NCBI GenBank assembly: GCA_025961275.1
Contig: JAOQNJ010000001.1
Location: 455,353 to 519,352 of the forward strand
Direction of reading: 5' to 3'
Source: Providencia alcalifaciens
Lineage (GTDB): Bacteria; Pseudomonadota; Gammaproteobacteria; Enterobacterales; Enterobacteriaceae
DNA: 64,000 nucleotides
The position numbers and the translations under genes were made by a program. Each line of letters starts with the position of its first letter. Positions within the stretch are counted from its first letter, which is position 1. The notes beneath the pieces were generated by a model. That model was given only the letters and a program-made list of their open reading frames with translations, did no database searches and was not told the origin of the DNA. Shown here in pieces: positions 7,186-16,019 of this stretch.

Positions 7186-8319
7186 TTAGATAACTACTTT
7201 TATCCAATCTTTTCCACGGTCATCATTGTATTTATCAGTTTGCTGCTGGTTCTTATGCCCTAATAAATCTTTAGTATTAATGCCTTGATCTCGATATAAT
7301 CTTTCCGATAAAGAGTGCTGCTCATGAAAGGAAGCTGGCGTTCCTTCTCCCCAATCAATATCAGTTTTATTTCGCGCTTTTTTAAAGTTTGTTGTTAGTG
7401 TATTTGCTGTGACCTGCTCACCACGTTTTGCTTGTGATGTAGTGTGACGGTAATGGACCAAATATTTCCTGACAACAGCGTCACGGCAGATTGAGATAAC
7501 TTGTTTAAGTGTCATATCAATGGCATCACATTTAATTGATAATGGAATTGCTAGTTTTGAACCTGTTTTTTCTTGCTCAAGATGAAGCATGTCATATCAA
7601 ACATCTGAGAATTTCATTTTGACAACCTCACCAATTCGCTGGCCAGTTACTAGTGCCAAAAGCATTCCGCATTGTAAATAAGGCGGGTGATTTTCAGCTT
7701 GATCATAAATAGTTTTCCATTCTTCAAATGTCAGTCGCTCCCATTTGACTTTATTGCGAGGCTGTTTTATCGCAAGGGCAGGATTATAACCAGGTGGAAC
7801 ATGTCCAGCATGCTGAGTTTCTTTAAATACATCGATTAAAACCATACGTACGACCTGAGCCACTCTGTCATGGCCCAATACTTTTACGGAATCAGTTATT
7901 TTCGCTATTTCTAGAGCCGTAATATCTTGAAGTGAAAATAATCCGCAATGTTGTTTAAATAAATTTAATGGTTTTATTTTCTGTTTGTATGAATTAAGTT
8001 TTAATTCCCCTAAATCAACACGCTCTTGCTGTATTTCTAAATACTTATCCATCCAGTTGGTAACACTAATACCAACCTTTTTATTTTTGATATTTGATAA
8101 CCGGTCATTAATACTTAAAATCTGTTTTGTTTGTTGTTCAGCAATTATTGTATTTGCTTGTGAAGCAACTAATGCGGCTTCCTCGGCGTCCGTGCCGAGG
8201 CTGTGGAATATCCCTGTTAAAAGGTGTTTATACTGCCAGTAAACTTTACCATTACGCTTATCTAATTTTCGGTATAGATTGGGAACAGTAATATTATGAG
8301 TGCGCGGTCTCGCTACCAT
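7186..8319 (-). pseudogene. int: Tyrosine-type integrase with TGA stop, icd-specific
   Basis: The full reading frame (377 codons) is a phage tyrosine recombinase. The N-terminal arm-binding region starts MVARPRTHNITVPNLY, a core-binding SAM-like domain follows, and the catalytic domain has the first Arg in VTGQRIGEVVKMKF. Directly after KFSDV an in-frame TGA (7597-7599) interrupts the gene; the frame then continues DMLHLEQEKTGSKLAI without shift, so a Trp codon changed to stop is likely. In the C-terminal half the HxxR box reads HEQH, so the second catalytic Arg is also lost, while LLGHKNQQQTDKY retains the Tyr. Two independent lesions argue the enzyme is dead. It lies next to the icd fragment with xis overlapping upstream, the normal layout for icd phages. 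Confidence 0.85.
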
Positions 8320-8545
8320 TCGATAGGATCCTTAATAATCTATCGCTTGCACCACTTGGCAATTGCGGTTTTGATATAATTCCAACCCAGCGAGAATCAC
8401 GATCTACCATCCATTTTTTACCAACCTTCTGTGCTGGTGGCACCATCATGTTAGCTTTTGCGTACTTCAACAACGCTTGCTTGCTGGGTACATCTTCACC
8501 GAATTCTAATCTTGCCCACCCTTCTAGAGACACCATTCTAGACAT
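8294..8545 (-). CDS. xis: Excisionase
   Basis: This 83-residue protein resembles the small winged-helix excisionases that precede integrase in lambdoid phages. It reads MSRMVSLEGWARLEFGEDVP, then SKQALLKYAKANMMVPPAQK and GKKWMVDRDSRWVG. In the family it bends the attachment site and turns integrase toward excision. The end overlaps the integrase start by 26 bases, a conserved layout. I chose ATG at 8545, with GGGGG eight bases upstream. The frame is intact, but with integrase broken it has no partner in this window. Confidence 0.75.
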   Translation of the reverse strand: MSRMVSLEGWARLEFGEDVPSKQALLKYAKANMMVPPAQKVGKKWMVDRDSRWVGIISKPQLPSGASDRLLRILSNGSETAHS

Positions 8546-8581
8546 AATTACCCCCACATCTGCCGCATACAGATTTAAAAA

Positions 8582-9113
8582 TTAAATATCGTCGTTAACT
8601 GGTTTAATTAAATGCTGGTGGATAATAGACACGTATTTAGCTTGATGGATTGCATCAGTTAATTCGTTATGTTGCTCACCCTCGAAAGCTAATGTTTTCT
8701 TCGGATCAATACCAGCGTTACGGCCTAGTTCTTCAATGGTGCGAACATCACGGTTATTATAAAATCTCCAAAATGGGTTAAAATCACATGCAGCGTAAGC
8801 ACTAGCTAGGACAATATTGTCAAAATCGCTACCGTTACCCCATACACATTCAGATAAATGATTATCAGCAAAGGCGGATAGGGCGAGTAGTGCTGATTGA
8901 ATAGTTCTAGCATCTTCATCTACGATAGCGGCTCTTGTTTCATTACTTTGCTCCATCCACCACAGTACGGTATCTGCATCAATATGTAGGCCGAGCTTTT
9001 CGCAACTAATCAGATCAACAGTTAGGTAAAATTCAGGACCCAATTTCACCAGTAGAAGGCTCAAAGGCCACTGCACCAATAGAAACAATAGCAGCATTAC
9101 CTTTGTTGCTCAT
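8582..9113 (-). pseudogene. Phage 3'-5' exonuclease, frameshifted
   Basis: The main frame reads LGPEFYLTVDLISCEKLGLH, then ADTVLWWMEQS, ECVWGNGSDFDNIVLASAY and EGEQHNELTDAIHQAKY, a DnaQ-like exonuclease of the type found next to xis in lambdoid prophages. The N-terminal part with the first catalytic motif (LETMSNKGNAAIVSIGAVAF) is present but in another frame; one extra base near 9052 breaks the join. The initiating codons before LET are also not recognisable. The downstream aspartates (D in GSDFDN, D in ELTDAIHQA) are kept. The protein as read from 9097 would lack motif I and be inactive. Confidence 0.75.
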
Positions 9114-9256
9114 CGTTTCTAGAATTATCAATAAGTATCTATATCTAATCACGTATTTCCTTTTATTGCGTAAGTCAACTGAGCATTATTTGAAATATTT
9201 ATTATTAAAATAAATAGTATAATCAAAGATAGATCATTATCTTATTGGAGAAAAAT

Positions 9257-9475
9257 ATGAAGGCAATTACTCTTAAAAATGATCATGGTAAATTGCCATT
9301 GAATAATGTGCGTGTTAATGAAAAATTCATATCATTCAATTTTTACGATAATAATAAAGTTCTGTTATTTATCAAAAAAAATAGCCGAGTTTCGATTTTA
9401 GATTCAAAAGGTAATAAAAAATCAGCACGAGTAACGGAATACACGCTTAATGGAGCGACTATTTCGTTTATTTAA
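9257..9475 (+). CDS. Small prophage protein of unknown function
   Basis: A 72-residue basic protein starting MKAITLKNDHGKLPLNN, preceded by TTGGAG at a good distance. It is beta-rich with many Asn and Lys and no motif I recognise. It lies alone on the plus strand between the broken exonuclease and the DUF2303 remnant, the early or immunity part of the second prophage, and is followed by a strong hairpin. It could also be a late-acquired cargo gene. Its intact frame amid decayed neighbours makes it worth noting. Confidence 0.5.
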   Translation: MKAITLKNDHGKLPLNNVRVNEKFISFNFYDNNKVLLFIKKNSRVSILDSKGNKKSARVTEYTLNGATISFI

Positions 9476-9510
9476 CCGATATATTCTTGCAAGTACCATT
9501 ATAATTAATT

Positions 9511-9531
9511 GCGCCACCAGCTAGGTGGCGC
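9511..9531. terminator. GC-rich hairpin after small prophage gene
   Basis: GCGCCACC and GGTGGCGC form a perfect 8-bp stem with a 5-base loop between convergent genes. There is no long T tract. It resembles the hairpin at 6328 (GCGCCA...TGGCGC). Confidence 0.55.
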
Positions 9532-9542
9532 GAATACATTAA

Positions 9543-10004
9543 TTAAGCTGAAAAATTCCCAATGAATGTTTCGATTTGAGTTTCTTCGAATTTTGATGCA
9601 AGTAAATCACGAAATTCCTGTGCTATTTGCTCTTCTAAATTTTCAAGCTGAACAAAACGAAGTACTAAAGTACGCGTATCTTGTGAAGTTAAAATGCTAT
9701 AACGAAGCTTGATAGTACAATTTTGCAATTCTTCATATGGAATACATGTGAATCCAAAAGTTGCAGGCATAACATCCTTACTTTTAGCTTCCACATTTTC
9801 CATTACAGAGCGCTTAGCTGCAAAATCACTATCTTCGTGATCGGAAGAGCGACTAGCTTCAATGGTAATGCGGCGAACTGCACCAACGGCCTTTTTAATA
9901 TCTAAAATTTCACCTTCAGCGTCGAATGCTGTTAAGTATTCCTTCCAATCTTCCAGCCATTCAGCCAGCTCTTTCTGACCTTGTTTATGGTCATTGATTG
10001 ATAA
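9543..10004 (-). pseudogene. DUF2303 (YfdQ-like) protein, N-terminus lost
   Basis: The open frame reads QKELAEWLEDWKEYLTAFDA, then LDIKKAVGAVRRITIEA, SVMENVEAKSKDVMPATFGF and a C-terminal EEQIAQEFRDLLASKFEETQ ending IGNFSA. This matches the C-terminal half of DUF2303 proteins such as YfdQ, found near recombination genes in lambdoid prophages. About the first 120 residues are absent and no start codon is evident upstream. An internal ATG at 9803 could give an 86-residue fragment. The function of the family is not established. Confidence 0.65.
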
Positions 10005-10107
10005 CCTTCTCGTAATTGGAAGACATTTTATGAGAAATTAGTAAGCAAGTGTTTTATTGAGGAGAATATTGCTAAACAAGCATTTAGTAAAATCATTAAG
10101 TAAACAG

Positions 10108-10536
10108 CTAATTAGCGCTCCACTCCATAACTAATTCTAACTGTTTTGTATGCGAGTCTATTCTTTCATCCTTGATTATGAAATGGTGTTTTTTATAGAA
10201 ATTTATGGCTTGTTGGTTTTCTTTATACACGGCTAAATTTAGTTTGTTGCTTTGTTTTTTTGCATCAGATAGTAACAAGCTTCCAACACCTAAATTTTGC
10301 TGGGAGGGTGATACAAATAGCGCGTTAAGTAGGTGTTCTGATAAGCAATAAAAACCTAAAATATCATTATCTTTACTAAAGACACGAGTCATTGTTGATG
10401 GAATATAAATATCATGCATATCATCAACTTGGCCACGCCAAAACTCCTCGCTGATAAAGTTATGTGCTTTTATTGATGCATTTAACCATATATTCAAAAC
10501 TTGGTCTGTTTGAAAATCTTTGAAGGTAGAAATCAT
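10108..10536 (-). CDS. GNAT-family N-acetyltransferase
   Basis: This 142-residue protein has the GNAT fold. The acetyl-CoA site is visible as LLNALFVSPSQQNLGVGSLL near residues 65-85, and LNLAVYKENQQAINFYKKHH near 100-118 forms the helix typical of YiaC/PhnO-like enzymes. I chose ATG at 10536 because the sequence MISTFKDFQTDQVLNIW aligns with family starts and the ORF extension upstream is low-complexity and AT-rich. It transfers an acetyl group to an amine; the substrate is unknown. It stands within the second prophage and may be cargo. Confidence 0.75.
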   Translation of the reverse strand: MISTFKDFQTDQVLNIWLNASIKAHNFISEEFWRGQVDDMHDIYIPSTMTRVFSKDNDILGFYCLSEHLLNALFVSPSQQNLGVGSLLLSDAKKQSNKLNLAVYKENQQAINFYKKHHFIIKDERIDSHTKQLELVMEWSAN

Positions 10537-10640
10537 GTGTATGGTACCTTGTTTTATAAAATAGAATAAATTTATCAGTATTATAATTAAATTATAACTA
10601 CAACAAAATCTGATTGCATCCATAGATAAACTTGTTTTTG

Positions 10641-10799
10641 ATGCGTTTCTACTATCCACTAAATGTGGCAGTTACAGCGGGCGAGGTTTCTCAGTTCACC
10701 GAATTAACAAACCCCTGTTGCCAGTTAATACTGACACAACTTGCAATAGCGGGGTTAATAAAAGAAAACATCAAAGAAAGAACATATCAAAATATCTAG
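10641..10799 (+). CDS. Small prophage DNA-binding-like peptide
   Basis: A 52-residue frame starting MRFYYPLNVAVTAGEVSQFT and continuing QLILTQLAIAGLIKEN. The pattern resembles the short winged-helix proteins of lambdoid early regions that contain TAGE(V/L)SQLTG and LLTQL. It is short, with no clear ribosome site, and may be a fragment of a longer gene. It lies just upstream of a decayed DNA methyltransferase. Confidence 0.35.
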   Translation: MRFYYPLNVAVTAGEVSQFTELTNPCCQLILTQLAIAGLIKENIKERTYQNI

Positions 10800-10942
10800 C
10801 ACTGTGAAAATGGGCGGCTGGTGAGTGTTGGCAGCACCTTACTAGCCATTCGCCCGTTCTGAAACGGATCACGGACAAACTAAAGCTCACTGCTTATGTG
10901 CACAAAGCAAGTGAAGTTTATCAAAAAAGGTTTCCCTGAACT

Positions 10943-11365
10943 ATGAAAAATACTGTAACTCTAAACAGTGTTAATTTAGTCAATGATGACTCACCCAGCT
11001 ACATAAAACTAATACTAGACAACTGTATTTATTTAATCGCAACAAACCAGATATACTCCCAAGTAAAGACGTATAATTGGGGTAGTCAGTGGGAAAATGT
11101 CGCTTTTTATTTATCTTGGCTTGATGAAATGCTTGCGAGTTTTGGCGCGTTCTGAAGCCAAACGGTAGCTTATATAAGTTTTGTGGTTCAAAGCTGGCGG
11201 CTGATACGGAATTGTTGGTTCGTGAACGGTTTAACGTTTTAAACCATATCATTTGGGCTAAACCATCAGGGCCATGGCGTCGAGCGTGTAAAGCTGACTT
11301 ACATAGTTTCTTTCCAAGCACAGAGTGCATTATATTTACAGAGCATTATCAAAGCCCTACAAAGG
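10943..11365 (+). pseudogene. Phage DNA (N4/N6) methyltransferase, degraded
   Basis: The first frame (10943-11155) starts MKNTVTLNSVNLVNDDSPSY and the next frame continues LKPNGSLYKFCGSKLAADTE, then LVRERFNVLNHIIWAKPSGP and WRRACKADLHSFFPSTE. Together they match small adenine or cytosine-N4 methylases of lambdoid prophages. Where relatives have the catalytic DPPY, this reads TNQIYSQ, so the active site is lost. A one-base loss near 11140-11150 shifts the frame at FWRVLKPNG. Beyond about 11365 the similarity ends. The normal product would modify phage DNA against restriction. Confidence 0.65.
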
Positions 11366-11395
11366 CAAAAGTAGTGACTACCTACAACAGTGTAG

Positions 11396-11737
11396 GCAGC
11401 TAAAAGAAAACATAGCCAACAGTACAGCTTACCGCAATGGTTTCTATCTGAAGCTAAATCGCAGGAGAGAGTCATTGAATGTAGAACAATTCTCAAGAAA
11501 GAGCCTACTTGTGATCTTGTTGCTGATGGGATGCTCAACTACACATACCGTTTACGAGCCAGCACTCTGTACGGAAATCCCGAGAGTATTGACGCAACAG
11601 GTGTTGGTTCCATTGCCGCCAGAAAACTAACCTATTGTCAGGCTATCGAATGGATCCCTTATTTATTAGCTTATCTCAAACAGGTAAATACTCAATTCGA
11701 TGCGTTAGAGCAAATAAGAAAAGGCCAGTCAAAATAA
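11396..11737 (+). pseudogene. Rz-like inner-membrane spanin remnant
   Basis: The open frame contains WFLSEAKSQERVIECRTILK, CDLVADGMLNYTYRLR and YCQAIEWIPYLLAYLKQVNT, ending KGQSK. It has an embedded lipoprotein gene in the +1 frame, the classic arrangement of Rz and Rz1 lysis spanins. The N-terminal membrane segment expected of an inner-membrane spanin is absent and stops occur just upstream, so the gene is truncated. Identity as Rz rests mainly on the overlap; the sequence itself is not a confident match. Confidence 0.4.
11475..11630 (+). CDS. Rz1-like outer-membrane lipoprotein spanin
   Basis: A frame of about 51 residues contains SLLVILLLMGCSTTHTVYEP, a signal peptide with a lipobox ending MGC, followed by a short mature part ending QQVLVPLPPEN. 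Short, Pro-containing lipoproteins embedded out of frame in Rz are Rz1 outer-membrane spanins. The start is unclear; TTG at 11475 or GTG at 11509 are candidates. Since the surrounding Rz gene looks truncated, the pair is probably not functional. Confidence 0.5.
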   Translation: MNVEQFSRKSLLVILLLMGCSTTHTVYEPALCTEIPRVLTQQVLVPLPPEN

Positions 11738-12135
11738 TACCAAAGTGCGAGTAAGCGCGGCGTTGTTGCTGTCTCGGTTGTTAGCTGTGATCAATCTCCA
11801 CTTGATTACGCATACTGAGAAAAAAAACAACGAATCCAAGTGTGGATAGACTCACGTGGTGGAAACGTCAACTACTGGAGAAGAAGTGATATGATTTATG
11901 AAAAGACATAATTTTATTTAATTCTATTAATGCCATTCATTGAGTAGCATTAATAGAGTTTTATATTAACTGAATAAAATCAGGCCTAAAAACTTACGGG
12001 ATTTTAATAAACTAGTAAGGACTCATGCGGCACAACATTCTAAATAGCCATTAGTCAAACACGGGTGTTTTTATTGATGAGGGCATGACTACTTCTTTAG
12101 CTTAGAAGTATATGACGTGCTGCAACTAGAACAAA
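11738..12135. other. Gene-free stretch, decayed phage DNA
   Basis: The frame of the Rz-like remnant continues past its stop for about 60 codons with only one further stop (RIQVWIDSRGGNVNYW is readable), so this may be more decayed coding DNA. No recognisable gene. An imperfect inverted repeat around AATGCCATT...AGTAGCATTAATAG lies near 11930. Confidence 0.4.
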
Positions 12136-12164
12136 AAGGAAGGGATTTATTCAAGCCCTTCCTT
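12136..12164 (-). terminator. Terminator of the DUF1161 gene
   Basis: AAGGAAGGG and CCCTTCCTT form a 9-bp stem; on the minus strand it is followed by TTTTT, just after the DUF1161 stop. Confidence 0.8.
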
Positions 12165-12172
12165 ATTTGAAA

Positions 12173-12406
12173 TTATTCTTTTATATAAATAATTTTCTGT
12201 GTTTCATTAGAGCAATTACCAACAATAGTACCTTGTTGTGATGCAGCCTCTTCGTTGGAAACCACAGCGACAGTAAAGCTATCTTCAGGTACACCATTAT
12301 TAATAATTTTTTGTGTGATTTCTTCAACAACACTATCGCATGAAGCATTCGCAATAACCGGAGAAACTAATGCCAGGAATGCTGCAATAATTAATTTTTT
12401 TTGCAT
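12173..12406 (-). CDS. DUF1161 family periplasmic protein
   Basis: This 77-residue protein has a cleavable signal peptide (MQKKLIIAAFLALVSPVIANA) and a mature part that begins SCDSVVEEITQKIINNGVPE and contains VGNCSNETQKIIY. Two Cys, the INNGVP stretch and the C-terminal TQKIIY are the family pattern of DUF1161, small periplasmic proteins of unknown function in enterobacteria. It has its own terminator and lies within the region flanked by the icd fragments, so it may be cargo of the second prophage. Confidence 0.8.
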   Translation of the reverse strand: MQKKLIIAAFLALVSPVIANASCDSVVEEITQKIINNGVPEDSFTVAVVSNEEAASQQGTIVGNCSNETQKIIYIKE

Positions 12407-12565
12407 TTTAATATCCTTAATAAAGTTGAATAAAGTAAAGAAATTTATTGTGAAGTGCCATGAGTATACTTAAATTAAATACTCAAAGCTATCAACTAAC
12501 CAGTGGTGACATTTCATTAGCAATGAAAGCAATACGGAAAATTTAAGCTGAGAGGATAAAAAACA

Positions 12566-12581
12566 GCCCACGAGTATGGGC
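12566..12581 (-). terminator. AAAAA-GCCC hairpin, first of three
   Basis: GCCCA...TGGGC with an A run on its left, so a terminator shape when read on the minus strand. Two more of the same design follow at 12752 and 12928. Confidence 0.5.
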
Positions 12582-12751
12582 GAATATACGTATAATTTTA
12601 TATTATAATTATTGGAATCCGGCTGTTTGATATTAGTCTAATTAAGAGCTGTTGAGCATGACAATTGGTGCTAAGTGTAAATATATCACTGATGGGTTAG
12701 TTACAGTTCAAGAGTATTTATTGTGGATTTACGTAGGGAAGGATAAAAAAA

Positions 12752-12772
12752 TAGCCCATTCGGGATGGGCTA
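12752..12772 (-). terminator. AAAAA-TAGCCC hairpin, second of three
   Basis: TAGCCCA and TGGGCTA form a 7-bp stem with seven A residues on the left, reading as a terminator on the minus strand. No gene lies immediately upstream on that strand. Confidence 0.55.
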
Positions 12773-12927
12773 AGTACAACCAGATGAATTTAGAACTGCT
12801 TATTAATTATAAAGTCAGCTTGATCCTAGTTGAATTAAAAATTTATATCTGTAACAAAGTGGTATTAAATGTAAGTACATTCTTGAAGTGTAAGGGTTTT
12901 ATGCCAAATTTATATACGTAAAAAAAA

Positions 12928-12946
12928 TAGCCCTGAGGTAGGGCTA
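12928..12946 (-). terminator. AAAAA-TAGCCC hairpin, third of three
   Basis: TAGCCCT and AGGGCTA form a 7-bp stem with eight A residues on the left. The spacing of the three hairpins is about 180 bases. The stretch 12407-13166 holds no convincing gene besides these. Confidence 0.55.
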
Positions 12947-13166
12947 AGGAATAACAGCATATTATTATAAGTCCAGTACTGAGAAGAGGGTACAGTGCTG
13001 GGTTCTAGGGGGTACAGCGTTGAATGAATAATATGCCATTAGACTAAAAAAGATATTCACATATAGTGCTCATAAATTGTCCACCCTGTCACACATTATG
13101 CAACTAATAGCTACAACCTTTAAAAGAGATCGCAAAAGTGGTCTTTTTTTATTTATGGAGACAGAT

Positions 13167-13722
13167 ATGTCAGATAAAAATAATAGCCACTCTACTTATA
13201 AATATATCAGTCGATAGCAGTGACTTAGATAAGCTATAAGCACAGCTAAAATGTATTGCTGGATTGATGGTTGATGCAGGGTTATGAAGGAGCCAGCAAG
13301 CGTTGGATTTAGTGCAGATATGCTTTTTGTTAAAAATAGTCAGGTTTATATTGGTAGTGCATTTACCACATATTCAATCGTTAGCCTCGTAATTAAATAC
13401 ACCATCTCAGGCTGACATAGTGACGAATACAATGAAGATCTAAAGCAGGCACTAAGACAGGCAATACGACCTGTGATCCGCAATCATATCAAAGTTGAGC
13501 GAGTAAACGAAAAGCAAACGGAAAATGTATTTCGTGGAGGAATTCGTGTAGATGAAGATGGGTCTACAATGGCTAATATTGATAACACCATAGCTGACAT
13601 AAAAGAAGTTGATGCAGATCAGTATATAGAAGAGTTGAGCACTAAGTTTGCCAAGTATGATGACAGCAGTATTCCAAGTCTCAATCAATAAATTGAGGTG
13701 CTAAAGGAAATAGTGACAGCAA
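13167..13722 (+). pseudogene. Decayed copy of the tail-associated gene at 21
   Basis: The DNA matches positions 21-589 closely, beginning with the same GGAGACAG ribosome site and ATGTCAGATAAAAA. It has several stops and small indels in the first half (for example after AAGCTATAA and CAGGCTGACA). The second half is still open over IRNHIKVERVNEKQTENVFR to DDSSIPSLNQ before another stop. The match runs up to the icd fragment at 13723 and stops there, so the gene is cut by the attachment site. This is the right end of the second prophage. The two copies differ by many substitutions, so they came from related phages or an old duplication. Confidence 0.85.
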
Positions 13723-13767
13723 TGCAGACTTAATCATTAAAGGTACAGAAGGTGCAATCGAAGCTAA
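13723..13767 (+). repeat. 45-bp att direct repeat, copy 2
   Basis: TGCAGACTTAATCATTAAAG and the next 25 bases repeat 6942-6986 with one difference. It is the partial icd sequence left at the far end of the second prophage. Host DNA should resume to its right. Confidence 0.8.
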
Positions 13768-14136
13768 TTATTTTCATCCTTATAAAGTAAAAGTTTATTA
13801 TATATAACTAAGTTAAATCTGGTATCTATCAAATATAGAAAGATCTAGATGCATAGATTTAACTATCTGAGCTACGCCATCAATGTTGAAACTAAGAACG
13901 TAAATGTATGAATCAGAATCATGGCCGCTTAGAATGAACTGTGTAGAAAGCAATTATTGCGTACAACAAAAGAGCGAACCGTAAATGAAGACCAAATGCA
14001 TCAATGTTGCGAGGCAAATTGTTTATTTAGTGGAATATGAATATAAGAAAGCTCTATTCATAGATGGTATTTATCTCATTTATAAAATCAGTAATAATAA
14101 TTTCAGTATGATAAATCAGATATTACTGCATACTAT
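13768..14136. other. AT-rich gap
   Basis: No gene, RNA or clear repeat seen. Begins directly after the attachment fragment. Confidence 0.4.
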
Positions 14137-14334
14137 CTAATTCAATTTTCTTTTTTTACTCATATATCGCCATATTTCTGGTGAGTACAGAATCACTGCA
14201 AGTAAAAAAAAGCCAATAATAAAATAGCAATGAAAACCACTTAATAATACAATTACAGCCATAACAATCATCAAAGCGGTTCGCCATTTAAATTCAGATA
14301 AGAAATCAATAATATAATCTAAAAGTTCTTGCAT
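14137..14334 (-). CDS. Small two-helix membrane protein
   Basis: A 65-residue frame with two hydrophobic segments, TALMIVMAVIVLLSGFHCYF and IIGFFLLAVILYSPEIW, and a basic C-terminus (SKKRKLN). No family is recognised. A likely GGGGGT site lies just upstream of the ATG. It stands alone in AT-rich DNA near the end of the prophage region. The membrane location is well supported; function is unknown. Confidence 0.5.
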   Translation of the reverse strand: MQELLDYIIDFLSEFKWRTALMIVMAVIVLLSGFHCYFIIGFFLLAVILYSPEIWRYMSKKRKLN

Positions 14335-14878
14335 ACCAACCCCCTTGTTTTTGCTCTTATTAAATTGAGATTTACTACATTAAGTTAAATTATAATAGCC
14401 ATCGATAGAGTGATAAAGGTAAATTTTATGCTATTGCATGTAAATTTATTTTAGGAATCACTTACTTTCTTTAAGTTATATTGAAAATAACCATACATTT
14501 ATACCTACGCGCTAACAAGTTTAATCTTGTATTACGTTCAAAAAAACCTTAAATAGTATTTAACTGGATATAAATAGCAGGTACTTGCTGAGTATATTCA
14601 TTTAGATAAAATGAATAGAACGAGTAATAAACTGATGTACAGATGGATAGCTTAAATCTCCTTTGGGATAATATATGTATAAATATTACAAAGCAATTCA
14701 TCTACAATTAGTGGCAAACCTAATAATATACCAAATAAGTAAGCAAATACAGAATAGATAAGCAAGGGATATAAAATAACTGGAAATAAATTGTTATTCA
14801 TTTGAGATAAATCCCAATATCTTTATCAGAAAAGAGGAGTATTTTTTTGATGAGGTTAATAACTAGGGTGACTATATA
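14335..14878. other. AT-rich gap before carbonic anhydrase gene
   Basis: No gene supported on either strand; presumably holds the promoter of the carbonic anhydrase gene. Confidence 0.4.
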
Positions 14879-15610
14879 ATGATGTATAAAAAAACGTTAA
14901 TTTGCATTTTAGTGGCACTTAGCTTTTCTTCATTCGCTAATTCTTTATGGAGCTATGAAGGTAAAGGAGCACCTGATAAGTGGGGGGAATTAAGCGAAGA
15001 ATTTAAAGTGTGTGAAAGTGGATTTAATCAATCACCAATTAATATTGATAATGTTATTGAAGGGAAATTGAAGCCATTAGTTATAAATATGCATACGCAT
15101 TCTCAGAGTATTATCAATAATGGGCACTCTATACAGCTAAACGTAAAAGATGATGATGACTTTACTATCGATGGTGCAACATATCAGCTAAAACAGTTTC
15201 ATTTTCATAGTCCAAGCGAAAATACAATAAAAGGTAAGCAATATCCATTGGAATTACATTTCGTTCATGCAAATAAAGATGGCGGAATCGCCGTATTGGC
15301 TGTTATGCTGAAAGAGGGCGCAAGTAATTCAACTATTGCGGATATACTCAAAAATCTCCCTAAAGAAAAGAATACATCATATGAGTTGAGTAAGCCTATT
15401 AATTTGACTGCACTTTATCCTAATGAAAAAAGTTATTATCGTTTTAGCGGTTCTTTAACAACGCCACCTTGCACTGAAGGTGTAGTATGGCTTGTAATGA
15501 AACACAATATAACTGCATCGAAGGAGCAAATTATTCAATTTGAAAATGCGCTAGAACATTCAAACAATAGGCCAGTTCAGCCATTACACGGTCGATTGAT
15601 AGTTAATTAA
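14879..15610 (+). CDS. cah: Alpha-type carbonic anhydrase, periplasmic
   Basis: This 243-residue protein interconverts CO2 and bicarbonate in the periplasm. A signal peptide (about residues 1-20, ending SSFANS) is followed by WSYEGKGAPDKWG and the QSPINI signature. The zinc ligands are visible in QFHFHSPSEN and LELHFVHANKDG. The substrate-pocket segment SLTTPPCTEGVVW is intact, and two Cys (VCES and PPCTEG) match the usual disulfide. The length is normal for bacterial alpha enzymes. It is a single-gene unit. In other bacteria such enzymes help in acid or CO2 adaptation; which applies here is not shown. Confidence 0.92.
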   Translation: MMYKKTLICILVALSFSSFANSLWSYEGKGAPDKWGELSEEFKVCESGFNQSPINIDNVIEGKLKPLVINMHTHSQSIINNGHSIQLNVKDDDDFTIDGATYQLKQFHFHSPSENTIKGKQYPLELHFVHANKDGGIAVLAVMLKEGASNSTIADILKNLPKEKNTSYELSKPINLTALYPNEKSYYRFSGSLTTPPCTEGVVWLVMKHNITASKEQIIQFENALEHSNNRPVQPLHGRLIVN

Positions 15611-16019
15611 TACCTTATACTATTCTAAGTGAATTATTATTAAAATAATTCACTTAATTCTACTTAATAAATTAATCGTTCTATTAAATACTCGTACAGG
15701 TACTTAGGCTATTATAGCTGAACTTCAATAATCTGTTTACCGAGTTTTTTGTAAATTACAACAGGTTTAGCATAATCGGAAAATAACTTCTGGGGAGAAT
15801 CAGAAAGTCAAAGTAGAACGTGAAGCAACATTTGAAATCGAAAAAACAATACAAATAATTACTGTTTTTAATTCTGAAGTAGTAATAATATTTAGTTAAT
15901 TAATGCCAATAACAAAAACTCAATAAATATTACACTTTGTAATAAAAAATAAGCCTACTATATAACAAGTCATAAAGCGATTACCATTTTGAGTATTGCT
16001 ATTCTTTCTAGGAGGTAAC
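15611..16019. other. Gap between cah and the YagU-like gene
   Basis: AT-rich. No gene recognised. A strong AGGAGG ribosome site lies at its right end, just before the ATG at 16020. Confidence 0.4.

Noticed and set aside
11738-11925. Continuation of the Rz-like frame as a gene
   Set aside because: Readable for about 60 codons but with stops and no start or recognised motif; listed only as decayed DNA.
12652-12921. 89-codon plus-strand frame
   Set aside because: It starts with a non-ATG codon, runs through two terminator-like hairpins, has no ribosome site and shows no protein-like composition.
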